A stretch of DNA of 64,000 nt from Linepithema humile (taxonomy: Eukaryota > Arthropoda > Insecta > Hymenoptera > Formicidae). Below, one piece after another: positions 11,373 through 23,212 of the stretch. The position numbers and the translations under genes were made by a program. Where the stretch lies: positions 9,975,001-10,039,000 of the forward strand of contig NC_090135.1 in the NCBI RefSeq assembly GCF_040581485.1, in the 5' to 3' direction. The notes beneath the pieces are model-generated. The model was not told the origin of the DNA. It searched no databases and saw only the letters and a list, made by a program, of their open reading frames with translations. Position 1 is the first letter of the stretch; each line of letters starts with the position of its first letter.

Positions 11373-11469
11373 CAGTGATGTAAACTCGAGCCGGCCAGCA
11401 CCAGGGCTCCGTGGTAGGGGAAGCATGCCACGGAGCCCTGGTATTGGCCGGCTCGAGTTTGCATCACTG
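11373..11469. repeat. 97-nt hairpin with 42-bp arms
   Basis: Left arm 11373-11414 starts CAGTGATGTAAACTCGAGCC; right arm 11427-11469 ends GCATCACTG. The arms pair nearly perfectly around a short loop that includes AGGGGAAGCATG. It may be a very compact MITE or a hairpin-forming transcript. It ends about 20 bases upstream of the presumed first exon of the IWR1 gene. No clear target duplication was found. Confidence 0.8.
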
Positions 11470-11473
11470 GTAC

Positions 11474-11489
11474 ATATATATATATATAT
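11474..11489 (+). promoter_or_regulatory. TA-run at the presumed IWR1 promoter
   Basis: A TATATA run sits directly before the sequence taken as the first exon of the SLC7A6OS gene. It could supply TATA-like function, but it may equally be a short microsatellite. No transcript evidence is available. Confidence 0.3.
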
Positions 11490-11592
11490 CACGGCAGCTA
11501 CTTTCCGTGAGCGTTCGTGTGTGGTTATTTGAGGTTATTTGGAGTTCATCAGTCCACTAGAGTGTTCTTCTGGATTGTTCTGATTTGCGCTG
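11490..11592 (+). other. Likely 5' UTR exon of the SLC7A6OS/IWR1 gene
   Basis: The segment ends in GCGCTG followed by a perfect GTAAGT donor at 11593-11598. The next exon begins after TTTATCTAG at 11670, twelve bases before the start codon. The 5' limit is a guess. The exon has no ATG in frame with the protein. Confidence 0.5.
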
Positions 11593-11682
11593 GTAAGTAA
11601 ATGATGATTGCGTGGTTATTCTTGCTACGATTTATTATGTACTAATGTAATATCTTGGTAGTTTATCTAGAACATCTTGAAA

Positions 11683-13766
11683 ATGAATACAGTCTTGCGT
11701 GTAAAACGAAAATCCAAAGATGTGCCGTTAAGTTCGTTGGTAGTTGGGTGCAAACGTCCGAGAACGCATTTTCTTTCTTCGGATTCAGCCGATCCCGACC
11801 TGAAAACAGTCGCCCACTTCGCCGGCACGCTCTTGGATGTCGTAAGAATTTAACGAAATACATCATGATTTACTAATTTAATTAATTATATATATATATA
11901 TATATATATAATTATATATATATATAATTAAGTTTAAATATGTATATATATATTAATATATATATTTGAACTTGTCTTTTGTGTGTGTAACTTTTTGGAA
12001 ACAGTCGAAATCGTCCTCGTGACATTGGCATATTTCAAAATTTAAACAACGTGTCTGTTTTGTTTGTTATATGTGCACACTCATATATTGGAAGAATATT
12101 AAATGGCTTCAATTCATATTAATAAGGATTTAATAAGGATTTAACATTAAATTCTTTTATATGCATATCTCACACAGCACACATATCCAAAAGACGTCCA
12201 GAAGACATGCTGAAGATAGCTTTGGAATGTCTTCCGAACGTCCCTTGGATATACATGCTGTGTGACTCACAACTGTAATATAGTTTGAGCATGTCTGATA
12301 TTTTTTCTTTTAGATTAGGACAAGTTAGAATAAGTAGATTAGAAATTATTTAGTCACCCTTAAACATTCTAGAAATATTCTAGAACATTTTAAAATTTAT
12401 TTAGAATTTGGAAAAGATCAAAGTTGTGTGTCTGTACACACACAGATACTTTACAGATAAAAATAAGTAAATTGTTAAAAAGAATTTTTAAGGCAAATGT
12501 CTTACTAGCCAGACATGTACCAATTTCTCCATGTGTTAACAAAATGGTTATTATTTAAAATTTAATAACTTCTTGCCGTTAATGATTAATGCTGATTATT
12601 TAACACTGTTAATGTTAACAATGTGTTTAAAAAGTTGAATAAATTATGGAAAATTAACACAGTAAATATTTGGTGATTTGGTTTTAGTCCGAGGATTTCC
12701 ATAAGGTTGTGCCAAAAGTTATACATTTCGAGAGTTTGGGGGCGTCTAAGTCTTATAAGCGAATGTCCGATGATGAAATAAAACCATATCTGGCGAAAAA
12801 GCCTAGATGGATAGACATGGAGTCTACGGTAGAAAAGATCAAAATTAGCAAATATGAAAACCCATCAAGAGGGAAAGGGAAACCTGAGAATCTCTGCGAT
12901 ATTCTTAAGAGTAATGCTCCGGACCCCCTTGAGGAAGGACCCTCTGAGGAGAAAATGGTGACGTTCGTAGATTTGGAAGATACCTGGAGCAATGATTTTT
13001 TAAACAAAAGAGAACAACGGCAAAGAGTAAGTTGTATGATAATGATATAAATTTGCATACTGACACATGCAATTTGTAATAAAAATAAGAAGTTAATTTT
13101 GCATACGGTAGAAATAAATAAAAAGTTAAGAAAAGACAATGTTTCACAAATGTAGAAGTAAAATATAGAGAAATGAAATTTATAGTACAGATGCAAACTA
13201 ATTGTAATAAAATTAAAAGAAATAAAATTAACAATAAAGAAGACAATAACAATCACATTTTACAGTTTTAAATAAAATACAAAGAGGTAAAATTTGTAGA
13301 TGCGAAATAAATATATATATATATATATATATAAAATAAAATATGTATAGTTATAATGGATGTGTATATATTTCAGGGGAAAGATAATACTTACGTTTAC
13401 GATCTGTATTATGTGGAAATGGATGAGGATGTATGGTTCGACAGCGCTAGGATATTGGTACAGCATCCGAAATTGAACATATATGATGAATGCTCGGATT
13501 ACGAGGATTGGAAAGATTCTTCAGACTCGAATTCAGAATCTAATTGGAGAAACGATTATCCTGACACCGAGACTTCTGGATCCGACGATTCAAATGATTC
13601 CATGAAAAGATATCTCTCTGACAAGAGTAGCTCCTCCTCTGATGACAACAGTGTGTATGATCTGTCCAACATGAAGGCTGATATACTTATGACATCAGAC
13701 ACTTCCAGTTCCAGTTCCAGCGACTTTTTCAGCTCTTCCGATGAAAAGGAGAACAATGACTGTTAA
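11683..13766 (+). CDS. SLC7A6OS: RNA polymerase II nuclear localization protein SLC7A6OS/IWR1 homologue
   Basis: Coding exons 11683-11841, 12688-13026 and 13377-13766 are all in phase 0 and join to 295 residues (human protein 309). The start MNTVLRVKRKSKDVPL matches the conserved N terminus with its VLRVKRK core. The third coding exon opens at residue 167 with DNTYVYDLYY, the hallmark of the Iwr1 domain, followed by ESNWRNDYPD (about 220-229); the tail is Ser/Asp-rich and acidic. Family role: binds the assembled RNA polymerase II between its largest subunits and directs nuclear import. Donors are GTAAGA and GTAAGT; acceptors are GGTTTTAG and TATTTCAG. It is divergent from HEATR1, with 1.84 kb between start codons, and convergent with u-shaped. 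Confidence 0.93.
11886..11965. repeat. AT-rich (TA)n repeat in IWR1 intron
   Basis: Imperfect alternating TA runs separated by AATT and TTAA steps, within the intron after the first coding exon. Confidence 0.85.
12170..12265. mobile_element. Short foldback (MITE-like) element in IWR1 intron
   Basis: TCACACAGCA...ATATCCAA at the left is matched by TTGGATATACATGCTGTGTGA at the right, and the inner GACGT/ACGTC and GAAGACAT/ATGTCTTC also pair. The whole 96 bases forms a hairpin with mismatches. No clear target duplication; no coding. Confidence 0.7.
13308..13333. repeat. (TA)n microsatellite in IWR1 intron
   Basis: About 26 bases of alternating TA, about 45 bases before the acceptor of the last coding exon of SLC7A6OS. 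Confidence 0.85.
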
Positions 13767-14015
13767 AGTACCATCCTTGAATTAAAAACATGTTAGTGAA
13801 TTTATAACAGCTATAGAAATGCAGAGATTTACCACATTTTGTAAGATATAAAATGTTTAAGTCAGTAAGAAGTTACCAGATTGAACACTACAGAGTTTTA
13901 GAATTATAATTTGTGACTGTTAATTCCTCGCTGTCGTTGATTATGACGTCAAAAGCGGGAAATCGTAATGACTTTTATTGCTAATAGAGTTTTTATCACT
14001 TCTATTGTTCGTCGA

Positions 14016-14021
14016 AATAAA
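14016..14021 (+). terminator. Candidate polyadenylation signal of SLC7A6OS
   Basis: AATAAA 250 bases past the stop codon. A second AATAAA at 14265-14270 is an alternative. Confidence 0.45.
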
Positions 14022-14815
14022 TTAGCTTTGTTTCATGCAAATAATCGGCTTTCGGAATGTATACTGTAAGAAAATACATAATTTTCTGATATGGCTGCTG
14101 TAAGGACACAGCAGCTTCAACTTACAATTTATTATGATGTAGAATTTAGAAAACTTAAGGATTGATTTATATATTTTAAAAAAAAATTAGTATAATAGAA
14201 CATTGGATAAGTTTGGCATATTTTTCGATTATTCTTGTATCTTTTATCTTATTGAACATTTCACAATAAACATTCCTTTTTTAGTGTACATTTTAGTGTG
14301 AATTTGAATTTTTTTCTCCCAGCAGAAGAATGGAAGAAGCGAGCTGTAAATGGCGTAAAGTTTTTATTTGTACGCTTATTATATTTATTACAGACTTTTC
14401 TTTATAGATATATATCTCGCGTGTGTAAAATCCGTCTATCAAAATAAAAACGGCAAAAGAAGTAAGCCTAGAAACGTGGAGGATCGATCAATCATTGCAA
14501 AATCACCTTTTTGTCGCTTCGAATCGTTTGGCGAACTTAATCCAATCTTTCAAATCTCATCGCTTCGAAACAACATCACCAAAGATTAAATATTGCGGAG
14601 AAAGAAACGAGCGCGACTTCGATCGAAATAAATTCTTCGTTCACTTGGGAAGATTTAAATTCTGATCGATCCCCGGAAGGATGTTGCGGAATGTGCGTGT
14701 GTTGAAGTAACTTGTCGTCGTGGACATGGCATGTATAACGATACACCGGATTCATATGGTGTTGTCATCGGAAGTATCAGATGTATGGATTTACAGACTT
14801 CTCCGTAACGCACGT

Positions 14816-14843
14816 TCGATCTCGCGCGATCGCGCGAGATCGA
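14816..14843. repeat. Perfect 28-bp palindrome
   Basis: TCGATCTCGCGCGA followed directly by its exact reverse complement, with no spacer. The core is CGCGCGATCGCGCG. Confidence 0.9.
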
Positions 14844-15734
14844 TCGAAAAGTACAGATTCCGCGATTAACATCGAACCAAACGAAGGATATTTCACGGCT
14901 CGAGGAAGAAATTATTCGGAGGTTGTCTAACGATTGGGGAGCGAGGGGGTAAAACCGGACGATGCGACGAGATTACTTGCTTTCGCGTTCTTCGCGACTT
15001 CGCGTCTCTCGGTTTCTCGCCGTGATGAAGTTCGCCGCTCGCGCGGACGACGGCCGGCGTCTTTATTCGACGTATCCGTCGTATGATATGAGTAGTACAT
15101 TGCGTATACACGTAACACTGGCCTTAATTCTAATTTATTTTTACATTTACGCGCGGCCCGCAACAAGGGCTGCTCGTCGAGCACGTACGATCGGGAGCCC
15201 GAATGCGTCGACAGAAATCCAGACGACAAGACGTTCTCAGATCGTCATTCTTTCGATTCGCAAGCACACACGGGGTGTTTCGTAATGAGATTTCCCCAAA
15301 TATTTCTACGGATTTTGGAAGCGTATTATGAATTCAGAGTCACAATCTTTGACATACACATACATAGATTTACGCGCGAAATTATATCAGTTATAAATAA
15401 TAAAAATATTATACAAAAATATTAAATAAAAATATCCCCCAAAGAAACATAAATAGAATTTTAAGTAAATTCACAATTTAATTTATAAAATTCCTCATCG
15501 AAATATTTAATATTAAACTTTCAAAAAGTATAATAAATATATTTTTTAAAAGTTTTCAGAAAATGTTAAGTTCAGATTCGCCGAAAATAGGATTGCATGA
15601 CGGATTTTTATTTTTCGCGACGCAGCACGCCGAATGCGCGCTTCATATTTTCACGCAATGGATATTCGTCGACGCACACGCATGATTAATCGCCAACGTA
15701 GGTGCGATATTCCGCGAGTATGTAACCGTTTATT

Positions 15735-15895
15735 TATAATTATATATAACATAATTATATATATATATATATATATATAATTATATATATTATATTATAT
15801 AATTATATATATTATATTATATATATAATTATATATATTATATTATATATTATATAATTATATATATATTATATATTATATATATATATATATTA
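15735..15895. repeat. Long AT microsatellite
   Basis: About 160 bases composed only of A and T apart from one C, as TATA runs punctuated by AATT and TATTA units. Between SLC7A6OS and u-shaped. Confidence 0.9.
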
Positions 15896-16517
15896 AATGT
15901 CATACAATGCGCAATGTAACTTAGCAGATTCACAAGCTGAGATTGGTATCATTCATCAGGATCGCTTTACTACTGCACCGTAATACTCTCTACTCGCCTA
16001 CTGTACAACATTTTACACTCATCGTATTCGGTTCTTAAGGTAATTGTCGATTCATTAACTATGCTATGAGATTATTCCAGAGTCATGAGATTGCACTCCT
16101 CTCGCCCGGAACCGATTCACGGAGCTCCAGTCACGCTTTTTCTTTTTTTTCCTTCCTCCGCGATTTACCGAATTCGTCAAATTTTTTTATATATACAGGA
16201 CGATGTAGCGTCTCGTCGCTGATCTTCGGCATCTTCAAATCGAGAATGCCGAATTGCTACGATCGCCGAGATGATCGTTTGCAAACAGAGCCGCAACTGG
16301 CTATTCATTTTTAAATATAAGTTACACTCGCAAACTTTTTTGAATTTGTAAAATAATCCATCGTTCTCCATTAAATAAAGGCTATTCAATTAAATTAATT
16401 TAACAATGTTAAATTTAAAAAAATATTAACATATACCTGATATTTTAGAAAGTGCGTTAAAAGATATTATTTTATCACGAAATCAAAATTAGCACCCTTT
16501 AACGCTATTAAACTTCA

Positions 16518-17211
16518 TTTATTCGTTCTCCATTGCCTTTCATATAATTTATCTGTTACGTTTCTAGATTAATTTATATGAAATAATCGCGGCTTTGTCT
16601 GCAGCCTTTTTTTGCGAACTCGCCCTCACGCACGCACATATATGTATATATGTACACGTAGATACCTTCGGCTTATAAGTACGAACGATTCCCTGGATCA
16701 ACAAAAATCACACAACGTAGTAGTCAACTAAGAAGTCCGATAAGTCGTTCATTATATTATGTATAAACTGGCAACAATTAACAGTCCCCTCTTTAGCTTG
16801 TCATCGCGCCTCTCACGTTTCGTTTCTCTCTCTTTCCGGAACCTCTTCGAAGAAAATCTGATGCTTTTCTTAGTTGAAATCGTTAAAAATTTTGTGTAAT
16901 CTAATAAAATCTAATAAATACTCGAAACTTCTCATTTCGAAATTAACGATACAATAAAATATGTTGAGGAGAAATTTAATCAAATGAAAAAACTGTATTC
17001 TATACAGTTAACAAAATTTTCTCGACAAAACAATTTCGCATTAATTATTTAAAAAAGTCAATTTTTAACGATCACACTTTAGGAAATACTATTCCTAAAA
17101 TATTGTTTTGCATAGATTCGTAGATTTTCAAGTGTCTCCGAAAATCTCGAAGAGGTCCTGCGGGAAGTTAAACGAACGGTGTGGAGAAGTCATCCTGGCG
17201 AGGCTCCGGTT
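16518..17211 (-). other. Presumed 3' UTR of u-shaped
   Basis: Follows the u-shaped stop codon (17212-17214 on the minus strand). The first well-placed minus-strand AATAAA is at 16518-16523. No open frame of interest. The true 3' end may differ. Confidence 0.4.
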
Positions 17212-20200
17212 TTAAAGCACCGACGCTTCAGCTCTACTGCTCGGCGGCGTCGTCGAGTGGCCGCTCGCGTTGTTGTTGTTATTATTACTGTTGTTGTTGT
17301 TGTTATTGTTGCTGGCCTCACCAGCGTGGCTCGAGCAGTAGAACTTTTTGTGAGCGATGAAGGTGCTCAGGTAGGTGAAGCTGATGTCGCAGGAGCGGCA
17401 GTAGCGCGGCCCGCTCTTGGTGGGGTCCAGACTCTCCTCGGGTGGTGGCGGCGGCGTGTCCTCGCGTTCCTGCTTCACTGCCTTATCGGCGATCACCTGC
17501 GTCGGTGGTGGCGGCGGCAGCGCCGCTCGCGGCTGCGGACTCTTCCTGATTTCCATCTTGCCGTTCACTTGAACCTCTGTAGGGATCTCCTCCGGCGTTG
17601 TGGCGGCCGCCGGCTCCGCCGTTGGCAACGTTGTCTCGTCATCCAACACGCAATTTATGTAGTTCTCCTCCTGAAATAGAATAATGATACTTGATTAGAA
17701 CTTTCATCAAAAACGCATTTTTATTTTGCAGAAAAAAAATTTATTTTGCGAAAATATATTTAATATGCGAGAAGATTTAACGAGTCGAGTAAAAAGGAAT
17801 TTATTAGAAGATATTTATAGAAACAATTTAATAAAGACTAAAATAATTTTTAATTTTTTTGAATTTCCGTGATAAATCAATAAGATGTTTTTAAAAATTT
17901 GCCAGATGAAATCGGGGATTCAATATTACAAAATTGAGAACAATAAATTTTGAAAGTAAAAAACTCCAATTTAATTTTTAAACGCATAAAAGATTCTTCT
18001 AGCATTTTTTCACAATATTCCCAATAAGTATTCAATTAAATTTTTCTAAAGCTGTTTTTTGACAGCATTCAACTTGAACATCGCGAAATTATTTTCTTGT
18101 TGCTTGAAACCATTCATTCAAGTTTTAGGAATTAGAGAATAAGTTTAACCTGTAGATCGCTGACACGTTTCTCGAAATGCATCCGGATGTGGGTTCTCAT
18201 ACCGCGCAGAGTGTTGCCCTTGTAAGTGCATATCTTGCAGCGGAAGGCTTTAACACCCTGATGGGAGTCCATGTGACGCTGGGCCGCGCCGGCTGTGGGA
18301 CTGACGGCGCCGCAGACCGGACACCGCCAGCCGCCCGTGCCGCCACTCGCGCAGGTATGATTTCCGCCGGGTTCTATTATCGCCTGCCGACACACAAACC
18401 ATTTCGTCTCATTAAATCCTTCGTCTCGACATCCCAAAGAATCGATAAGAGTAGTCAATCTTAATGAAGAACCGAGGCGTGTTTAAAAACAGTCCAAAAA
18501 GCATCTCAAATGGTCGAAACGCTGCATATGCGTTTAAAAGCGTCCTAAATTCTGAAGATTCCTTTTATGGCGCCTTTTAAAGATATTTTTAGATATTCTT
18601 CACAAATGCATCTCGTAGATTTCTTGATACTTGGCTTCTTTTTACGTTATTCACAGGTCTTTTACCTTGCACTTGGAACACCGCGTGTGGTGCTCCTGAG
18701 GCTCGGGCCTCTTGGGACAGTAAAACGCTTGATGAGCGACCAGATTGTCCATGGAGGCGAACTTGATGCCACACGCCGCACAGATTAGCTGCACCAATGG
18801 CGGACTTGGCGTACCCGGGGGTGGCGGACTGTTGCTCACCGTCGTCTCTCTAGCTTGGCAGTAATGTTTCTTGTGCGCGACAAAGTTGTCGTGTCGGCAA
18901 AAGACAATATTGCACTCTTTGCATCTGCGAAAATAAACATTTCCGTAATTCCAGAAACTCGATCGTCGGAAAGCTACAAACATCGAAGATCTTTAAAATT
19001 CTGTAATTTTCAGGTTAAAGAATTTTAAAGAGTTTATACCTAGACACGCCTTGTTTGACAAGCACTCCGGGAACGGGTGGTGGCGGCAATTCGGCGAGTC
19101 TCAGGGCGAGCTCAGCGGGTGCGGGCGGGACGACGGCGCCGCCCGCAACGCTCTGACTCGGTCCGACGGATCGTGTCCTGGGACTACCACTGCCGCGGGA
19201 TCTAGGACTACCCTGCGGCGGTGGTAGGGACGATGGCGTCGGCGACATCCTGTCCTCCTTTTCGTCCTGATGCTCCGGCGATCTGCGTACGCTGAGATCG
19301 AGGGGAGTCGAGGCGGAAGGCGAGGTGGACGCCGCTACGACCATCGACGCCGGCGTTGTCGGTTTATTCGCCGCCCTGAGAACAAGTGGTTCCACCACCG
19401 TGTTCTGAGTCGCGGGGGTAAGACCTCTCGTCATTGGCTGCAGGGAACCTGAAGAGATAACGTTACATCAAGGTTATTTAATGTGTTAATTTATAATTTT
19501 TAAATTAAAGAAAAACTAAGAGAAAGATCAGTACGAACCGTTTGGCAAAAGGAAGCACGCTGTGTCGGGAGTTGGCAACGCGGGCGCGGCAAGAACGCTC
19601 GCACCGCGCAACAGGGAGTACGGCAAGATCAGGATTGGATTGGTGGGTAGCGCCAGGCACGGTTGCGGGGGAGGCGATTCGCCGGGGCTCGAGCTGGTCG
19701 GCGGCGACGTCTTCACCGAAGACGCCGGTGCCGCCGTCGGCGTCGGCAATGCGTCCTTCACAACGTGCCGAGTGTTGCAGTAATGCGATTTATGCGCCCT
19801 GCGAACAAATCAAATTTCAATTAGTTTAAGCGGATTTTTTATTTATAGATACAAATTGCTATACTTCTCAATTGCAATTAAGCAAATTTTATTTACATTT
19901 AATTCAAGTAAATTTGCAAATTACATTATGTTTGCATGTGTGATCGCAAATAAATTTTACATATAACAACCATATTTGACGCGATCTTTCTTTTAATTCC
20001 ACACACAACTCGTTCTACTTATAAATCTTGACAAATTTCTTCTAGATTCTTTCAAGTGCAGAAATCAAGTCACTTTAATGCGCATTCACCTGTACGTCTT
20101 CAATGAGTTGAACTTGATATCGCAGTTTCTGCAATACTTCTCAGTCTCCACGTTCAGCGATCCGTTGGCAGCAGTCGTCTGACCGGGCGTAGCGGGATTG

Positions 20201-21822
20201 CTCGACGAGGAGTTCGGATTTGGCGACACCGTCACCGTCGCCGTCGCCGCTGGCGGCGGTATCGTTGGCGGCGCCGGCGAGGCTGCGTGCATCCGCATAT
20301 GGCGATTCAAGGAAACCTTCTTGTCGGCGCTATAAGAGCAGTGCGGACAGGCGTATGCCTTTCGCACTTCGAACTTGCTGCCAGCAGCGTTGGACTTGCC
20401 GCTGCCATCTTCGTCGTCATCGTTTGCCGTATCTTCGTCCACGCGGGGTCGATGCGCGCAATAAAAGGTGCGATGAGCATCCAGGGTGCTAGCCGAACTA
20501 AACTTGATGCCGCATGGCAGACAAATCAGGGCGGTCGGAGGAGGCGGCCTTGCAGGCTCCACTGTAATCGTCTCCTTGCCGTCGGTTGGCAAGACAAACA
20601 GGCGGCCCGAAGCGATTGCTGGTGAAATTAATCAGTTCAGTTAGAACAATTAAAATTGCTCGGTGATTAATTTATCCTTAATTGTTACATATCGTTTCAA
20701 TATTTTTATTCTTTTGAAGAGAATTTTGGAGACTATTTCGAATTCTGGTAAAAAACAACTTTTCTTCTCGTCTAACTTAATAATTTCAAAAATTCTAATA
20801 CTAAAAATCCAACAATTTTAAGCATAAAAAATTTGGAATTTAAGGTTTCAGATTCAAAAATTAAAATTTTTGAAACCATAATATACATATCAGTGTAAAA
20901 TAGTTTCATTATACATCCTGCCTGCTTACCATTTTGTAGTCCGGCTGGCAGCGGCGGCGTCGGAGTCAGTGGTGAGGTGTTGTCGGGCTTCACAGTAAGG
21001 GCGGCGACGGCGGCGGGTCGCAGCGCGGGATCCGTCGCCAGACTAGCATTGAGTCTCAGTCTTGGTGCTGTCTCGTCGTCGAGTCTCATCCTCTTCGTCT
21101 CGGTAACGGCTGTCGCGGTAGCAGCGGAATCGTCCGTGTCCCTTCGACAGTCGGAATCCCGTCTCCGAATAGCGGTGGACGACGACCTCGGCTGCCACTC
21201 CTCCTCCTTAACCACCTGCGGTTGATCCTCATCAAGATCCTTAGGACTCGACTCTCGCGTCCGCACGCTACTAGACGACGCATGGCGGTCTCTTTTGTTC
21301 TTCACGACCTGCCCAAGATATTTATCTTTTTATTAATTTCAATAACAAATTTTTCACCAACTTATTGAGCTAAAATTTTTGAAGAAAATAAATTTCCTTG
21401 GATTCTCTGAATTCTTGAAGAAAGAAATATAGAAATTTTGATAATTGAAAAAAAAGTTTCTCGTTCAATAAGTTGAAACAAGGTTTCTAAAATCAAGAAA
21501 TTGAATCTTTGATATAATATAAATTAATAAAAAAATGATGGATTAAATTGAAGTTGAACGAGGTGGATGTGTACCTCGATGTCTTCGACAAGATTGGTCA
21601 GACGTTTTCGGTCTTCCGTGAATACGCTGAGACGCAGCCTAAGGTCTTCACTAACAGAAGAACTGACCGAGGACGACGCGGGATTAAGTCTTGGAGGAGG
21701 TGGTACGCTCGACTCTTCCTCGACCGTCGGCGCAACTGGACTCGATACCGCCGATCCGCCACCGTCCACACCGCTGCTCACCGACGGGGTCTTTTCCGAG
21801 TCGCTCCATTCTTCATCCTCCC
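17212..21822 (-). CDS. ush: Zinc finger protein u-shaped (FOG, Friend of GATA); eight 3' coding exons, N terminus missing
   Basis: Exons (descending): 21822-21575, 21308-20930, 20618-20090, 19798-19539, 19448-19040, 18924-18666, 18383-18150, 17670-17212. All phases join; 925 residues are visible and the first exon here starts in phase 1, so an upstream coding exon is needed. Fingers (residues of this partial chain): C2HC 242-263, C2H2 298-320, C2HC 369-393 (split by an intron), C2HC 609-631, C2HC 655-677, a short CSKC...HTC near 690, C2H2 713-736, C2H2 742-764, C2HC 862-886: nine, as in Drosophila Ush. QGVSRCKECNIVF, GNTLRGMRTHIRMHF and FIAHKKFYCSSHAGE are FOG hallmarks. PLDLS at 521-525 is the CtBP-binding motif. 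Family role: nuclear cofactor that binds the N finger of GATA factors (Pannier, Serpent) and modulates transcription in blood, heart and bristle development. Confidence 0.93.
17269..17310 (-). repeat. Coding trinucleotide repeat (poly-Asn) in u-shaped
   Basis: GTT/ATT triplets on the plus strand read as AAC/AAT on the minus strand and encode seven Asn, one Ser and six Asn at about residues 894-907, after the last zinc finger. Mixed codons suggest the run is not freshly expanded. Confidence 0.9.
19291..19305 (-). other. CtBP-binding PLDLS motif of u-shaped
   Basis: The minus strand reads CCC CTC GAT CTC AGC, Pro-Leu-Asp-Leu-Ser, in a low-complexity Ser/Thr/Pro linker between the third and fourth fingers. 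PxDLS motifs recruit the CtBP corepressor in FOG proteins. Confidence 0.85.
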
Positions 21823-23175
21823 CTAGAAACCAAAGCAAAGATACTCATCAAAATCCAGCAATAAGATAATGGAAGATATTCGTGAAAATGATTAAAAAAA
21901 GTCAAAATTTTTTCGCCGCGTAGCAATAATAAATCAGAATTCTAAATCCGCGCACAAGAATTGTTTTACAATAATTAGATATAACTTTTTGTACAATTTT
22001 AGATATATTATTTAACATAAATACTAAAATCTAGCATTAAATATTTAAATAATATATCTCGAATTGTATAAAATAAAAAATTAAATCTATTATAACATTT
22101 TAAATTATCCTTGTAGTCAAATTTAGTGTGAAATCGTAAAGTAGACTTTAAAATATCGAAGACCATGAACTCTCCGTCGACGCGAACGTACATTTCTTCG
22201 GTCCGCAGAATCGCCAGTGCCGCGAGATGACCATAATCGCCGCTGGACCGGAAGGCAAGCTGGACGGATCGCGGTGACAGAAAGAAGGGTGGAAAAAGGA
22301 CGACGCGCGAACGCGATGTCGCTCTCCGGCTGTCCGGGTGCCTAATGAACCTCACAGTCCTACGTTGCCTTTACTCTACGTTTCCCTTCCCCCTCCGGCC
22401 CGGTCTATCCCCGTCCGGTGCGACCACCAATTGCACCCTTCGCACACTACCGTTCATCCCCCACTTCAGGTTTCTCGTGCTCGGCTTTGCTCGCGCGCAG
22501 CCTGTCGAATAAGTTCAGTGTTTAAGGGCTGGTCCCGGCGGAGTGTGTGCGCGTAGGGCTGATAGATCATTGATATGGGGATTTAACCCTGAGATACCGG
22601 GGGTTGCGTTATCGAGGAAGTCACGAGTGTCACCGACAATTGCAGGAATCGATCCAACTTGAGAAAGTTAAATGTAGATTAATTAGGAATTAAATTGTTC
22701 AAAACAATGTTTGGAAAAATTAATATCAATGTTGAAAAGATTTAAGCGAGATTAATTAAAAATTATATTCTTATGAAAATTGTTGTATTTTAGTTGTCAA
22801 ATAATAGACCTATCCAAAACATAACGAACTTTGAGAACGCAAAAATCTTCAAAGAGTTATACAAAAACAAATTATTTTGTATTTTAAAAATTATTTATCC
22901 CGCGTGTCAATAATTTTTATCGCACTGTGTGCGTTAACTAAATAACTTGTAATAAATCGTTCCAGGCTAAGAATTTGAGATACGATCGCGCGTACATCGA
23001 AACTTCCTTCTCGAGACATCCTTCTCCCCCGATCGATTGTCAAGGACCTTTAAGACAGACCGGACGGTCCAGGTGGTGGCTCGTCGTCGCGAGAGAGATC
23101 GGGACTCGAGAATCACCCGGATGCTTTAATTGCCTGCTCGTGCGAGGAGGCGGAGGGTGAGTGGCGGCGGAGGGG

Positions 23176-23178
<3 letters not shown>

Positions 23179-23208
<30 letters not shown>
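23179..23208. repeat. (GA)15 microsatellite
   Basis: About 30 bases of pure GA in a GC-rich island. GAGAG is also the core recognised by GAGA factor in insects. Confidence 0.92.

Positions 23209-23212
<4 letters not shown>

Larger units (their letters stand above)
14271..16517. other. Intergenic region between convergent SLC7A6OS and u-shaped
   Basis: No gene is recognised. Short open frames at about 14890-15290 lie in a GC-richer patch, overlap on both strands and resemble nothing known. The region contains a perfect 28-bp palindrome and a long AT repeat, listed separately. Confidence 0.6.

Noticed and set aside
14893..15285. Overlapping frames of about 100 codons on both strands
   Set aside because: Arg-rich, GC-patch driven, no homology recognised.
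22008..22355. 115-codon minus-strand frame just upstream of the first visible u-shaped exon
   Set aside because: No similarity recognised, and the second half is AT-rich translation. No acceptor/donor pair in the required phase stood out.
23010..23030. Minus-strand ATGTCTCGAGAAGG as a possible u-shaped start (MSREG)
   Set aside because: Does not continue as the FOG MSRRKQ start and has no fitting phase-1 donor that I could defend.
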